In this document: positions 11,601-24,341 of the stretch, piece by piece
Layout: each line of letters begins with the position of its first letter
How positions within the stretch are numbered: position 1 is the stretch's first letter
Assembly: GCA_030704615.1 (NCBI GenBank)
Contig: CM060732.1
Coordinates: 46,293,053 to 46,357,052 of the forward strand
Direction of reading: 5' to 3'
Source: Takakia lepidozioides
Taxonomy: Eukaryota > Streptophyta > Takakiopsida > Takakiales > Takakiaceae
DNA: 64,000 nt
The notes under the pieces: generated by a model
What the model was told of the DNA's origin: nothing
The model's input: only the letters and a program-made list of their open reading frames with translations
Databases searched by the model: none
Translations under genes and position numbers: made by a program

Positions 11601-13488
11601 TCACTCCTTGCCACCTCCAAACAGGGCTTTCAAGCTCCAGCTGCTTGCCTTTTCCGATTTGTCCTTATTGTCTGCTTTGTCCTTTCCAATGACCTTGGCC
11701 AACATTTTCTCAAGCCCCCATTGTTCCCGATCACCAGTGTCCCCGAGTCCCTGGTTGATCACGGATGACTGTTGTTTGCTGCCAGATTGGCCGGTAGCGT
11801 CATCAAGGCCTCCTTCTCCTTTGGGACCTGCCAATCCGACCAAAGCTTTTAAGGGCAAGAAGAGGGGAGATATATTTTGTTTGTCTACCAAAGGCCTACA
11901 GGGGCCCACAGACTACAGAAAAGGACGCAAAGGAACTTTATGACCTCCACAGTAAACCCGGATAGCTATAGGGTAAGAACACATACCAATAGGATTCATC
12001 ATGTGCCCAATTTGACCATCCTTGTACTCATAAACTGCAAGGCCAATTGGTCCTGAAAGAAATGGCCTCACCTGTACAACTTCACTTCTTAGAATGGTCA
12101 CAGTAAATACAAGGCACACATGTCATTCCATAGCCTCTGCTACAAAGGCTGGAGAAAAGTGAAATGTGACCCATTGGTAGCATTACACAGTACATGCACA
12201 GTACATGAACTGGACCCCCAGGCAGGATCCTTGGAAGATCCAGGTGACGCAAACATGGGGAAACACCACCTAGAATTAACAGGTGACGTCTGTGTGTCCC
12301 ATGCTCTCTCTATCCAAAGAGGGCAGTTTTGGCCACAAGGCTAAAACAGGAAACACACACTCCTCAAAACATTACCCTTCCTTCCCACAAGTGGCAGCAA
12401 TTTACACAAAGTCACATCACAGATACACACACACACACACACACACACACGATAGCATCTATTCTCCGCTTGAGCATGCACCAAGTGGGTGGATCTCACT
12501 GTCCTTCTCTCTCTCCTGTCTCCCTTGCAGTCCCCTTATTACATTATGAAAGCATAATGTACTGCAGAGGCAAGAGCAGAGAGTACACGTACATTAATCA
12601 CGAACTCAGTATGCTCAGGGGAGGCGCGAATGTCATTCATGTTTAGATAGCTATCATACCGCTCCCAGAAATGGATAACGTTCTTCTCAAATGCATCCAC
12701 ATTGCACTCAAAGCCTTGGATGCCAGATTTCTTGTCCTTCTGCTGAGCTCAGTGCCACAACAAATTGATCCATGTGGACTTAATTATAGCACTCAAACCA
12801 GCAATCGCGCCAGTACAGAACCAGCCTTGCAGCATAAACATTCTGGAATGAACTGACGTGCAATTATAAGAAACGCTTAGCCATACGCCAAATGCTTTAA
12901 CCTTCAGGTCATAGACTCCAGGGTTTCTAACCCAGGACATATGCCATGGAGCTCTCACGCCAACGATAACAGAAATATAATCCATTCTTCCTTGTCTGAA
13001 AAGCCCATGGGACATTGAGTTGCCAGTGCAAGGATAGACAGTAAATGCTGGAAATTTACACTCGGACAGGCCCGCACTCACACAACAACAGTATTCAATG
13101 CACCGGGGAAAAGTCTTACCTTCTTCTCTAATGCCCATTCCAGAATTTGCTTACACAAGGAAGTCACTTGCTCTTCATTTCCTTCCTCAATTTTCAAGGT
13201 GGAACTCAGCACATAGCTCCTTCCAGTCGATACTCTCTTCGCCGCTTCCACCCGCAACCCAGCAGACTGCCGGCGGCTGGCGACCGCTGATCCCTCCTCA
13301 CGCCACACAAACCTCGACCCCAGATGACCCTTCTGGGAGAACCCATCTCCTTTCAGCAACACCAAATGGGTGCCACATATTCTCGCAACGCTGCTGCTGG
13401 CGTGTGTGGCAAATCCACAGGAAGGAGCCGAGTGAGAGCTAATTTCAGGCAGAGACAGTCTCAGAGACCGGTGGCAACAGCTTGCCAT
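11601..13488 (-). CDS. ABM (antibiotic biosynthesis monooxygenase)-domain protein, probably plastid-targeted
   Basis: Four exons assembled by eye: 13488-13120, 12742-12593, 12071-11987 and 11827-11601. All introns have GT/AG ends (GTAAGA, GTACGT, GTATGT donors) and the phases agree, giving 276 residues. Residues 1 to about 85 are Ser/Arg/Ala-rich with few acidic residues, like a chloroplast transit peptide. Residues of about 90-205 fit a dimeric alpha/beta-barrel ABM fold: a strand-helix stretch (LKIEEGNEEQVTSLCKQIL), then DKKSGIQGFECNVD, a VIHFWERYDSYLNMNDIRAS segment, and a closing KDGQIG strand. The C-terminal 70 residues are Gly/Lys-rich (KGEGGLDDATGQ, ending ALFGGGKE). ABM proteins are small heme or substrate-binding or quinol-type oxygenases; the substrate here is unknown. 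Exon 2 may start 3 bases later. Intron 2 holds a CA microsatellite. Confidence 0.8.
12425..12450 (+). repeat. CA microsatellite
   Basis: An uninterrupted CA dinucleotide run of about 26 bp lies inside intron 2 of the ABM-domain gene. Confidence 0.9.
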
Positions 13489-15198
13489 TGCATGAAGGAG
13501 AGAAACTACCCCCTGATCCTTGTGTAGTACTTGTTCTTCAAACTGGCCTCGATGAGCTCATCGTCAGTCCCAAACAGCAAGCTCCCAAACAACAGCCTTT
13601 CCCCTGGAGCATGCAGCGAGGGAGACAAGCTACACAGACAGATAAGGCTTTTCCTGCAGTAATAACTGTAGTAAAACGTTAAAAACATTTCACCGGATAG
13701 ATATCTGTTCATCACGCTCATCCATCCATTGGATTTCTGGATGAATGAAAGATTGTGGCGCCAAAATTAGCGAGCCTGTCGTAACGAGGCTGCGCGCCGA
13801 GGCAGTAGGCCTCTCGTCTTCGATTTTGGTTCGAAAGAAACTGGAGATGGCGCTCCGATCTTGGCCAAGGTGGCGTTTTGCAAGGAAAATCTGTATTCTT
13901 CATCTGCAATACGGGAAAATCTACATCTGCATCTGATTTTTCTGCATTATGCAATTTTTTTCGTGCGTTTGGGATGTGAGGAGAAATGAAATGAAATGGT
14001 GCTTTATAGAGAAAAGCTGTTGCCAGTCATCTGCAGATTGCAGGCCTGTTTTTGACAATTGCGCCATCGTCTCCTTCGCTTCTCATACAGGTACGCTTCT
14101 TACAGTTGAATGCAATGTATATATATGCTGTGCAGTCTCATGTGAGATGGATGGCTTTTGGCCAGCTGGACGTAGTTTCTGTTGATAATTACCAGCCTTT
14201 ATTTTTGCATGCGGGGAGTATCTAGGCTCATGAAGTCTCCGGAAATCGGTGGAATGCGGCAACAACAACGAAGGTATTTGTTGCTTGTGGCTACGTGCGT
14301 GACTCTTTTTACCTTCCGTTGCTAAATTATTCCTTCAATATTGAGTTGCTCTCGGGAAGCCGAGCTTTGTCATTCCAGGTCTGTGCACAAGTCTTCAGGG
14401 GATGTTTGAAATTTAGATTAACTTGACGAATGTTTCCATGCGGAGTCCTGAAAAGTGTCTTGAAACCTTCGCCAATTCTTGTTAAGAAAGTCTGGGAGTA
14501 TGTGAGAACTTGATCAATCCTTCCATGTTGAGATTTTGAAAGAGGAACTGAAGCTTTACGAGTTTTTCAATGCTGATCTCTGGGACGGTGTGGGACCAAA
14601 TACACAGGATTTGTGACGAAAATAATGGGAAGATCTTTGTGTTGTGCCAGATTATGATGCATGCATTTTGCAGTTGTAGGAACCTTATGGAAGGAAGCCC
14701 TGAGCGTGCCTCAACCTCATTTCCATTTTCAACTCCTAGGAGCACGTCAATGTGGATTCGACAGCAGCATGGATTCCGTAATGCGCTCTCGAAGTTGGTC
14801 TGTCAACCTATGGCTATGATCATCCCATCACCGACAATCAATATTGAAGTCAAGTCACAATGTAAGTTCCTCTCATTGTTTGTGATATGTTTCGGCGCTG
14901 CCCCAGGTCCAAATAGGAGAAAAGGGATAACTATGGCTGATGAGCTCCTGTATATGACACATCGTGTTCACATAGAGGAAAGACTCTTGAGGGTGGTTCT
15001 TTTGCTGCTGAATCTGTGCCTCACAATTACAAACAGTGAAATTTGTGAAGAGTTTAGCTCTGTTTGTCTCTCTCATCAAGACTGCAATTTACTGTATTTT
15101 GTGTCCTTACAAGAGTAATCAACTGTTCAGAGCAATGGGTGTTGACATTTCTAACCCTTGCTTAAATTTTTCACTTTACTGTTGGAAGCATTAGTGCT
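13489..15198. other. Intergenic; no gene recognised
   Basis: This lies between the divergently transcribed ABM-domain gene and the RDR1-like gene and presumably contains both promoters. The longest frame (14570-15118, plus) has no recognisable domain and ends just upstream of the RDR start. Confidence 0.45.
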
Positions 15199-18100
15199 AT
15201 GGACAACACCGAGCTGTACATGGGAAATTTATCCTATACATCAACAGCTCAGCATCTCAAGGCTTGCTTGAATTCAGCAGTGGGTGATGATGTGGTTTTG
15301 AGATGCGAAATATTAACCCAGAGTGAGGTTTCAACTGCGGGTCAAGAGCCAGTCAGAAGATCAAAAGGCTGTGCCTTTGTGCAGCTCACTGGGGGCCCAG
15401 CATCAGAAATCTTATGCACGTTGGCCCGAGCTGGCAGGATTGTTCTTGTGGGCCGCGAACTTAAACTAGAAATCACCGAACGCAAACGATGGAGGAGAAA
15501 GCAAAACAATTTATCATCTTACGGGTATGTAGAGGTTCACAATGAAAAGAAAGAAAGTCTCTCCACAGGAGAGAGGCTTTCTGATATCGCCTGCAGCTGG
15601 GGTTACAGCATTCCCCTACCTGATACCAAAAACCATGTTGGCTTCAAAAAGTGACTTGCTAGTACACATTAGCTCTTACACATCTTGCTTCTTTCTTCAA
15701 TGTGTGGTTATCCTCTTTGTTTTTCTTTCCTGTCTTGGAAAACCTTTGATGTTGGTTGTGGTAAATTTCTTAAACTTCTTTCTTGGTCACCCTCAGTTTA
15801 GTCGTATTAGAATTTAGGCACATGGATGCTAACGCCTAGTGTGCTTGCAGGCTGGAGCATGTATCTCTGAAGCTGGGGTGCAATACCTGTACTGCATAGA
15901 CCCTTGTGTAGTGTCTACTCCAGGATCTTCCAAGACACAGGGGTTTTGGTCCAAGTCTGGCGTCCACCTCGACTATTTTGTCGTAGTTTGGATGCACAGC
16001 TAGCTTGTAACTCATTTGATGCCCTCTTTGGCGTATTCTCTGGTGAGCCCCCTCCTTTCTTTACTGCAAGGAAGAGCCTGAAGAACCATGGGCACGGACA
16101 GTGGACTTTACTACATCAAAAAGCATTGGCCAAGCCTTCTCTTATGTCCTTGAAATTCCCATTGCTATGAAATCTGTGGTGCAAGAAGAACTTGTACCAA
16201 AACTTGAGGAATTTCATTTCATGTCTTGGGAGCTTCCAGGGACATTGAAGCTTTTGGAAGTCCCTGAAGAGAGGGGACTTTCCCCCAATTCACTTGTCCC
16301 AATGGTTGGCTCCCCGTCTTCTGATGGCATACCATTTGAGGTACTCTACCACTTGAATCTCCTAATTCAAAAGGGGTGCATATGTCAGCAAAATTTGAGC
16401 CCTATATTTTACACCTTGCTCCACCCCACGCAAAATTCAGTCGAGATAACGAGAGTTGCACTGCAACGTCTGTCAAAATCAGAGGATCAACTCTTTGGTC
16501 CAGTGAGCAAGCTCCAGCATGAAATACGGGCACTGTCCCATCTCAAAGCTCCTCGAATACCCCGGAACATGGTGGAAGGGGACAAGATGTGGGTTCGCCG
16601 GCTGATGGTGTCACCAACAAAGGTGTACTGCACAGGCCCTGATCTTGAGGACTTCAATAGGGTGACACGGGAATTTGCTCGTGTAGCTGTTGATTTCTTA
16701 CGAGTTACATTTGTTGAAGAAGATCAGGACACTCTCTCATCTGCTGCTCTCTCAGTGCCTGCAAAGGGTGGGGTGCTTGCAGGTCAGTGCCAGTGCTTTC
16801 ATTTTGCTATTAAGTACTTTGCCCACTAAATATCTCTGCATTGTTGCTGGTTTCTTTGAGTTGCTTCCTTCTCATCCCATCTTCTGGTTCTGTTTCTGGT
16901 CAGAATAGGATGTGCTATATTTAATCATTTCCCTTCATTCATTGGTTGAGCTTGATGGTGCTGCTGAATTGCATTCATGCCTTTAGTGATGAATGAGATT
17001 AGATAGAAGTCAAGTAAAAACAAGAAGACTCACAGGAAAGAAGAATGAAGGTGCCAAGTTGTAGCAAACTGTGCTGGACATTGATGCCTCTTTCAAGAGT
17101 TTACTCTTGTTGTACAATGTACTGTACTTCCAGGTGTCCACTGTTTATTGTTCTCTCTAACTTGTAGCTCGAGGCTTACTTTCAGAACACATCAATGTAT
17201 CAGAGGTTTAATGCATGTATTTGGATCTCCTTCCCTGCTGGAATTTGGACAGAGTAGTTGAAATACTGGGCAAACCATATACTGTTTCTGATAAAAGAGG
17301 TCACAATGAGAGGAAAGGGGTTGGGTTTGTGGGGACAAGGGGGTCAGTAGAAGTCATTTGGACTCCAAAGGGGCATGACCGAGCCAATATCCTGAACTGT
17401 CTTTTCTCTCCACCCTTTCCTGGGTGACTGTACCACCATCACTTAACAGACCAGAAGGTCAAAAACCGCCAAGTGTCCATGCCATCAGGTGTGGAGCCCC
17501 AGCATACGGAGGTGTACACACGAATCCTGAGAGTCTTACAAAATGGTGTTTGTAGGATGCCTTGATGAGACCGGAACTTTGAACCATGGCGAAGTGTTTG
17601 TGCAAGTCACTCCCAAACCTGAAAAGCGGTCGTTGTTGCGAGACGGATTAGAAACTTTTCCTACTGACAATGGAATGTCAGGTATCGGGCGTATTGTGAG
17701 GGGCGTGGTAGTTGTGGCCAAAAATCCATGCCTCTATCCAGGGGATGTTCGTGTACTGAAAGCCATCAATACCCCAGCATTACACCATATGGTTGATTGC
17801 ATTGTGTTTCCTCAGAAAGGTCCTCGGTAAGTTGTTGACACAGTTCCTTGACTCCCATGGGCAAATGTTGAGTTAGCCTTCTAGCAAAACTTAACCCTGT
17901 ACATCATAGTAGTGACTTTGAGTATTACTGCAGTAGCACCACTCTTACTTTCCATTTTCAATTGGACAGCACAGTTAGGCAGAATGATACTTCTCAAAGT
18001 ATAATCTCACCAAGGCTTTGATGTCTATAATGAAAGCTTGCTACATTTTTCTGGAATAGTGAAGTACATGGTCTGTCTCTGTCCTTTACTCTAACATGAT

Positions 18101-19850
18101 AATATCTGACCCTAGATTGGGGGTATTTTGCAGGCCACATCCTAATGAGTGTAGTGGCAGTGATTTAGATGGTGATCTCTATTTTGTGACTTGGGACCCA
18201 AGATTGGTTCCTCCAAGAGGTGAAGACCTGCCCATGGATTACAGCCCAGCTCCTACTCGTGAGCTTGACCGCCCTGTTACAATTGAAGTAAGTTTCATGG
18301 AACGGACATCTGGGTAGTGTTTTGGTACCAAGTGTTTTTAAGTGAGTTTTGTTTGGTTGTGTTGTCAGAGGCACTAATTCTGTGTGTCTTCAGGATATGC
18401 AACGGTTTTTCGCAGACCATTTAGTGAATGACAGCGTGGGTGTGATCGCAAATGCTCATGTTGTCCATGCGGACAGGGAGCCCTCAAAGGCCCGAGATGC
18501 TAAATGTGTTGAATTGGCAAAACTTTTCTCTACTGCGGTTGATTTTCCTAAAACTGGGGTCCCTGCCATTATTCCATGGAACCTGCGGCCATGGGAGTAC
18601 CCTGATTTCATGGAGAAAGAAGACAAAGATACTTACATTTCCACAGGTGTTTTGGGCTTGCTCTACCGATCGCTGACGGAGATTGCTGGGGAACAGCAAT
18701 TGCAGGAGAGCTTGCAGCGGCTAGCAAACCAAACTTACCCCTATGACAAAGATATGGAAGTTCATGGTTTCAAGGTACATAGATGACACAGGTTTCCTTA
18801 CGACCTCTGAATAGGAATTCTAACCAAAAAACTGGAAATGGTGGTTTATGTCACGTGACAGGGTTAGATTTGTGGCTTCCAGAGACCATGGCCAACTTAA
18901 CTGATCATCTGCAGGCTGTGCAAATCAGGAACATTTAGCTAACTATGGATACTGGGGAACCAAACAAGTTGCCAATATTCATGTAGGCATTCGCCTGTGT
19001 TTTTTGGGGAGTTATTGCGAGGCATGCTTCTAACAAAATAAATCCATACTGGCAGGTCTACTTAAGTGCTGCATGTTGATACAAACGAAAATTCGATGCA
19101 CGATTGGTGGGCCTCATGGAACATTCAAACTGAGGCTGAGCTCGTGAGCGGCAACATTGTGATCCTTTGTGGCCGTGACCGGAAAAGACAGGGAGAACAA
19201 AAGGAAAGGATCAAGTCAGCAGTACTCTCTTTACAGAAAGAAGCCTGTGGCATGTTCAACAAATCCTCGGGAATTTTGGCCGATGGACTTCATACAAAGA
19301 AGGTTTACTTCAGGAAAGCCTTTATCCCACTTGGTTGTAAAGCATTGTAGACTTTGCGTTATTCACTGACATAGTTGGACTTTTCTGGTCCATACTGCCA
19401 GTGGCAATACAATGACCACATCATACTTTGAGGTATGCTATCTCACAAATCCATAGTTGAACCCTTGTAACTAGATAGATTGTCGACTGTGCACAAGTTC
19501 TATGGCAAGTTGACCTGTATATCTGTGGAATTACTGCCCCAAGACACTGCTCTCAAACGTACTTAATGAACAACATTCATAGAAAAGCTCAATGAGTGTG
19601 TATCTAACATATGCTTGAGGTCTAGCAGATCATGCCAGAAGACAGAACCAACGAGGACCAGCGGCGAGCAAAGGCTTCGGCATGGTACCATGTCACTTAC
19701 CACCCACACTATCTTGCAAAAGCTCTAACCTATGGTGGTGAGAAAGCTCGTTGTTTCAGCTTCCCTTGGGTACTGCATGATATCCTTCTACCCATCAAGA
19801 GGGAAGGCCTTTCCATACGGCATAACAGTTCCAGGGAGCCTGTGGGATAG
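15199..19850 (+). pseudogene. RDR1: RDR1-like RNA-dependent RNA polymerase lacking its central core
   Basis: The order matches plant RDR1. An N-terminal RRM-like domain comes first (about 15199-15520, MDNTELYMGNLSYT). A long exon at about 16070-16790 carries WARTVDFTTSKSIGQAF and MWVRRLMVSPTKVYCTGP. Exons at 17543-17828, 18133-18290 and 18394-18776 carry GCLDETG, AKNPCLYPGDVRVL, PHPNECSGSDLDGDLYF (catalytic DLDGD) and AVDFPKTGV, with good GT/AG splice sites. C-terminal pieces follow (QTEAELVSGN; AKASAWYHVTYHP near 19660-19720). RDR1 makes dsRNA for antiviral and transposon silencing. Between about 16790 and 17543 the 350 or so residues normally found there (FSDGIG, IRYAGYKG, SWSKYQP-type blocks) are absent, and the space is too small for them. 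Frame also breaks near 15890 and at about 19115-19125. I infer a degenerate copy. Confidence 0.82.
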
Positions 19851-20685
19851 ACACTTCGCTGTGATGGCCAAGAGGGGCCTGGATTTGACATATTGGAGTG
19901 TTGTTAGAACTGAAATGTCGAAGCATCATTTCCAATTCAAAGAAGTCTTCGCTTGTGGAGCAGGGCCTGGCACACATAGCAGCCAAAACTGGTTAGTCAT
20001 GCGGCCACTGACCTGGGCTTCTGGCTCCCTTTACTATTTTCAGGATGTCATTGAGCTCACTTGCGTCGCCCTGAGTTCGGCCAGTGGACGATATACGCAA
20101 CCCAAGATGGCAACAATTCTGAAGCATTGAAAAGCTGACTAACATCAAGCAGAGCGCGACTGTGGAGACGAACTGATTAAAACTGCGAAAGCTGGTCTGT
20201 GTACTCTACCAGAAATATGCCATATCTGAGAAGATGAGCTAATTTTATTTTTCAGATTTTCTTGAGGAAATTCGTTTCATTTTTAAAGAACATTTAGTTT
20301 TTCTTTTCTTTTTTTGAAAAGGAAACCTGGGAGTGACAGCCCACCAGTGACTGCAATTCAGGCCCTTGAGGAGGGGGGGAAATTAACCCCCTTTCATTTA
20401 TGGGCCATGGAGGCACAGAGGACGTATTTTTTAAATTGTTTTTATTTTATTTTATTTTTGGGAGCCCTCTGTATTTATAAAAACCTTATTAGTATCATTA
20501 TTAGTATCATTATTGTTTTATTTATTTTTATTTTAGTTTCTGCAGTTGAACAATTAACTTGCCACCATCCACAGCCTCCCTTGAGTTCGTCAATTGGCAA
20601 CACATCAAGTTCTCCATGTCAAGAAAACACACACATACTTCTAAAGATTCATGGATGAAAGAGTATGACTCTACTACACATGAGC

Positions 20686-20860
20686 TCTCCTCCCAACCAT
20701 TGGTACCATTGGAAAGCCCTCGAAGAGGTATGTGCCGGCTTGATCTCATGATTTTTGGACCTGCGGTGTGGGAGATGATGAATTTCAAGTACTTTTGGTC
20801 GCTGGAAATTTGTGAAAAACAGTAAAGTAGGCTTTCCTAGAACAACGATTGGCCCTTCAT
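20686..20860 (+). repeat. Dispersed repeat R1, block A (copy 1)
   Basis: It shares with later copies TTGGAAAGCCCTC, GGCTTGATCTCATGATTTTT, GGACCTGCGGTGTGGGAGAT, TTTCAAGTACTTTTGGTCGC and a GGCTTTCCTAG end. It has no coding capacity I would trust. Confidence 0.8.
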
Positions 20861-20929
20861 TTGTCTTTTGTGCACGTGGACGTAAATATAAATTGGGCTT
20901 TTCTTAATACTGGCGTTCACAATATTGTT

Positions 20930-21425
20930 TGTAGTGTCGATGAGATCTCCCAAACCCCGAGGCCTTTGGCCACGATTTTAGTACCGTTGGAAAAGCCCTC
21001 GATGAGTAGGGGTGCACCGACTTGGTCTCACAAAATCTGGACCTACGGGCTGAGAAATATACAAATATGAACAATTTTGGTCGCTGAAAATTCAACTAAA
21101 TTACAAAATTAAGTGTTGGAATGACAATGGAGGTCGTACTTGGGCCTTTACATGGGAGAAGCACTTGGGCTTAGATGGGCCGTAACATAAGAGACTCACT
21201 TGAATACATAAGAAATTGCACTTGGGTCTTAGATTTCAATTCATTTTCTCTTGGGCGGTGTCCCATTTCTACCTTCATGGCGAGGTTACTGTGAAAGGTG
21301 TTATTTTCTCCTCTCACTATTTAGGAGCCTGTTTTGTGAGCTGTTGTTCTTAGGTGTTTCCCTTAAAAAAAAAAAAAAAAATTTTAAAAAAAACCCTCGC
21401 ACATGGGCCTACGATGCTACCCTAG
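20930..21425 (+). repeat. Dispersed repeat R1, blocks A and B (copy 2), with a SINE fragment inside
   Basis: Block A (20930-21100) starts GATGAGATCTCCCAAACC. Block B (21130-21240) contains CACTTGGGCTTAGAT. The unit resumes at about 21400 with CACATGGGCC and ends GCTACCCTAG, exactly where Copia sequence begins. A SINE tail (about 21245-21395) interrupts block B. Confidence 0.7.
21245..21395 (+). mobile_element. 5'-truncated SINE (family S1)
   Basis: The sequence GAGGTTACTGTGAAAGG, GTTATTTTCTCCTCTCAC, GTGAGCTGT and GTGTTTCCCTT matches the SINE at 37.3-38.6 kb. An A-rich tract follows. The tRNA-like head is missing. Confidence 0.65.
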
Positions 21426-23755
21426 TCTTCTTGAAGCGCACATGCTTTTCGCGAGTGAGACTCTTGGTCAAACTGTCTACATCACAATATCCCACCAAGT
21501 GCAAACCATCCTTGCCTGAGGGACTCCCACTAAAACAAAACCAATGGTCAATAGTACGTTTGAGATACCGTAAGATTCGCTTCACTTCTCTTTGAGAAAA
21601 GCCCTTGGCAATGAGTCGGGCTTTGTATTGCTCCATAGTTCTATCTGCCTTGTATTTCACCTTAAAGATCCACCTGTTTCCAACTATTTTCCTTCCAAGT
21701 AATAGAGGAACAAGAACCCAAGTGCCATTATCTACAATGGATTTGTACTATGAATCAAGAGCTTTTTTCCACTTTGAGGCATCAACACATTCTAATGATT
21801 CTATCAATGACTGTGGTTCCTCGTTGCTAGTACATTGAAATGCAAAAGTCATGTCTAGAGACTTTACAAACTTGCTGGAGGGCTTTCAACTACGTTGTGA
21901 GCATCGAGGTACAAATGGTTCATTCACCTCTTCACTTGCATCCTCATGAATCTCACCGACATCATCATGACTCCCTTTAGGTCTAAGAGCATGTTCACTT
22001 AGTACATCGAGCGCTGCAACTGGAGCAGTATCAATTAGTACTGGATCAATGTAATGAGTTTGTGGTATAACATGCGGAGCATTAGCAACTGTGACAAGAA
22101 TCTCACCAGCTCCCACCTTCTCTGTAAGTCTAGAAGACTCAACAAAGTGGACGTCACGACTCCTAATCATAACTTTGCGTTCCGAGTCATATAGACGATA
22201 ACATTAGACCCGTCACAGGACCCAAAAACATGCACTTAATGTTTTTGAATCCAATTTTGAGCCTTTCTCTTTCAGAACATGAGCATATGCATCACAACCA
22301 AAAAAATTTAAGGTGTGCAACACTTGGCTTATTGCCACTTCATGCCTCCTCAGGTGTCATATCCTTGACTGCAATGTTAGGTGCTCGATTGTTAACATAC
22401 ACAGCAGATGAAATAGCTTCAGCCCAAAACACTTTGTCAAGACCCTGATGCTCCAACACGCACCTTACACTCTCAACCAAAGTTCAGTTCTTTCGTTCTG
22501 CAACTCTATTCTATTGGGGGGTGTAAGGTGTAGTCCTCTGTCACTCAATCCCATGTTGTTCACAAAACTGATGGAATGCCTTTAAGATGTACTCACCACC
22601 ATTGTCGCATCGCAGCTTCTTGATCACTTTCCGTGTCTGTTTCGCTACAAGAGCTTTGAACACCTTGAACATATCCAAAACCTCATATTTTTTCTTCATG
22701 AAACAAATAAACTTGGTTTTCCACGACAAATCATCAATGAAAGTGACAAAGTATCTAGCATCTCCATGAGAAATATTCTCCATCGGTCCACACACATCAC
22801 TATGTACCAACTACTTTGATGCCCGTGTATCTGCACCCATAATTGGAAATGGAATGCGGTGATGCTTTCCACATACGCAACCTTGACAGAAGTCCAAGTT
22901 GGATGTAATATCCAAGTCCATACCTTCGACCATGCCTCCTGTCTTCAATCTCTTCAAGCTTGGAATGCCAAGATGACCGAGACGATGATGCCACAACCTT
23001 CCCCATAGAACCATTAGTGTCGACGCATTGTGATACGTTTGCATGAACTGCTCCCTATATTGGAGATCCCAACAACTTGTAGAGTCGTCATATACGAATG
23101 TCCATCACAACTTGCACATTGCGATCACGAGTCTTCATCATACAGCTTTCAAGTTTGAAAGTAATCTAATAACCTTGATCCTTTATCTTGTTGACTGATA
23201 GTAGATTCATTTTGTGTGTAGAACATCCTTGATATCCTCGCAAACTCCACTCGGTAGCTTGAAGGGATCAAATAATATCCTTACCCTTGATCTGGAGAGC
23301 ATTGTCATCACCAAGATACATCTTTCTGTCACCTAGAAGGTCTTTGTAGGTAAAAATCCATTCTTTGTATGATGTCATGTGCTGAGAAATACCAAAGTTG
23401 ATGTATCAAGTGTCGTCACTCGGAACTACAGACAAGGTAGTCACAAACAATTTACTGTTAGATCATCAGTATCCTCTACATGATTTGCTTTAAGTGCAGA
23501 TTTCTTGAGTTTGTCAACCTTCCTATCAGCTTCCTTCTTTCGACATTCATTAGCATGGTGATATGGTTTCCCACAATAAAAACACCGCCCCTTCTTCTTC
23601 TTCTTCTTCTTATCCTTCTCTTGCAAGTTGGATGTACTAGAGGTAGGAATAGAGTGCTTGCACTTGTGCTTTGTGTTGAGTGCAATATCTGATAGAGTAG
23701 CGGCAATAAGTTGAACTCACTTGAACTCATACTTACACTCCAAGAAATTTAAGCT
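21409..23755 (-). mobile_element. Degenerate Ty1/Copia retrotransposon, gag-pol remnant
   Basis: On the minus strand, in normal order: a gag zinc knuckle near 23590-23550 (CFYCGKPYHHANEC, CX2CX4HX4C); a GAG-pre-integrase motif near 23000-22850 (WHHRLGHLGI, CQGCVCGKHH); an integrase core at 22810-22541 (HSDVCGPM, FVTFIDD, LRCDNGGEY); a linker with RSRDVHF; and an RT/RNase H remnant at 21660-21409 (VKRILRYLKRT, then SLTKSLTREKH). Frames are broken and the RT and RNase H are internally deleted. No LTRs of this copy are visible. It is dead. Confidence 0.88.
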
Positions 23756-23760
23756 AACTG

Positions 23761-24061
23761 TTTTTTTTTCTACAATAATAAACAGGGAACAGGGGCCTGA
23801 TGGAAACTTTATTTGGAATTATTTAGGGAAGAAAAAATAAAATCCCAAGTACACAATGAGGCACACACACCTTACTCAGTGATAGGTCGATCATAATCGA
23901 TCATTGAAAGAGGGAAAAAACAACAAGACTTGGAGCCGAAGAGCTTTGCTTGGGGATCCAAGCAAGAAATCACGAAAACGAAGGGGACTTCGGAACAAAG
24001 AAACATGAAGAGGCTCTAAGACTAGCAATCATTAACGAAAGTGGAGCTGCCAGGCATGGTG
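23761..24061 (-). mobile_element. Probable L1-type LINE 3' end remnant
   Basis: Read on the minus strand there is an A-rich tail (T run at 23761-23769) preceded by AATAAAG, ATCAGGCCCC and TGTTCCC. This resembles the 3' end of the L1 remnant at 51.3 kb (AATAAAAGCACTATC, AGGGCCTTGCCCC). Its upstream limit is unclear, near the start of the Copia LTR. Confidence 0.45.
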
Positions 24062-24330
24062 TGTTAGAATTAGGATGGATGAACCTTTGGGTTGAACTCA
24101 TCATCCATTAGATACTCTAGATACCTAGAATAGATGCGGCTTAGGATAACTATTAGATAACTCTTGAGGGAATAAACATATCTCGGTAGGAGACATCTAG
24201 TAAATATATGTATTGAGCTCGGGGGAGAGGCAATCAATCTTTGTAGAGACCTCTATGGTTGGGAAGATAGCTCTTTTGTCATATTCTTTCATTCCTGAAT
24301 CTTTAGAAATATGTGTATGTATTCTTGACA
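24062..24330 (+). mobile_element. Copia-type LTR (269 bp)
   Basis: It begins TGTTAGAATTAGG and ends TTCTTGACA (TG...CA termini). A tRNA-iMet-type primer binding site directly follows, which fixes it as a 5' LTR on the plus strand. No matching 3' LTR was seen in the window. Confidence 0.8.
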
Positions 24331-24341
24331 TGGTATCAGAG
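24331..24341 (+). other. Retrotransposon primer binding site
   Basis: TGGTATCAGAG, complementary to the initiator-Met tRNA 3' end, lies directly after the LTR, as in most plant Copia elements. Confidence 0.85.

Noticed and set aside
14570-15118. 182-codon plus frame before the RDR1-like gene
   Set aside because: There is no recognisable domain and no splice link to the RRM exon. I treat it as non-coding promoter-side sequence.
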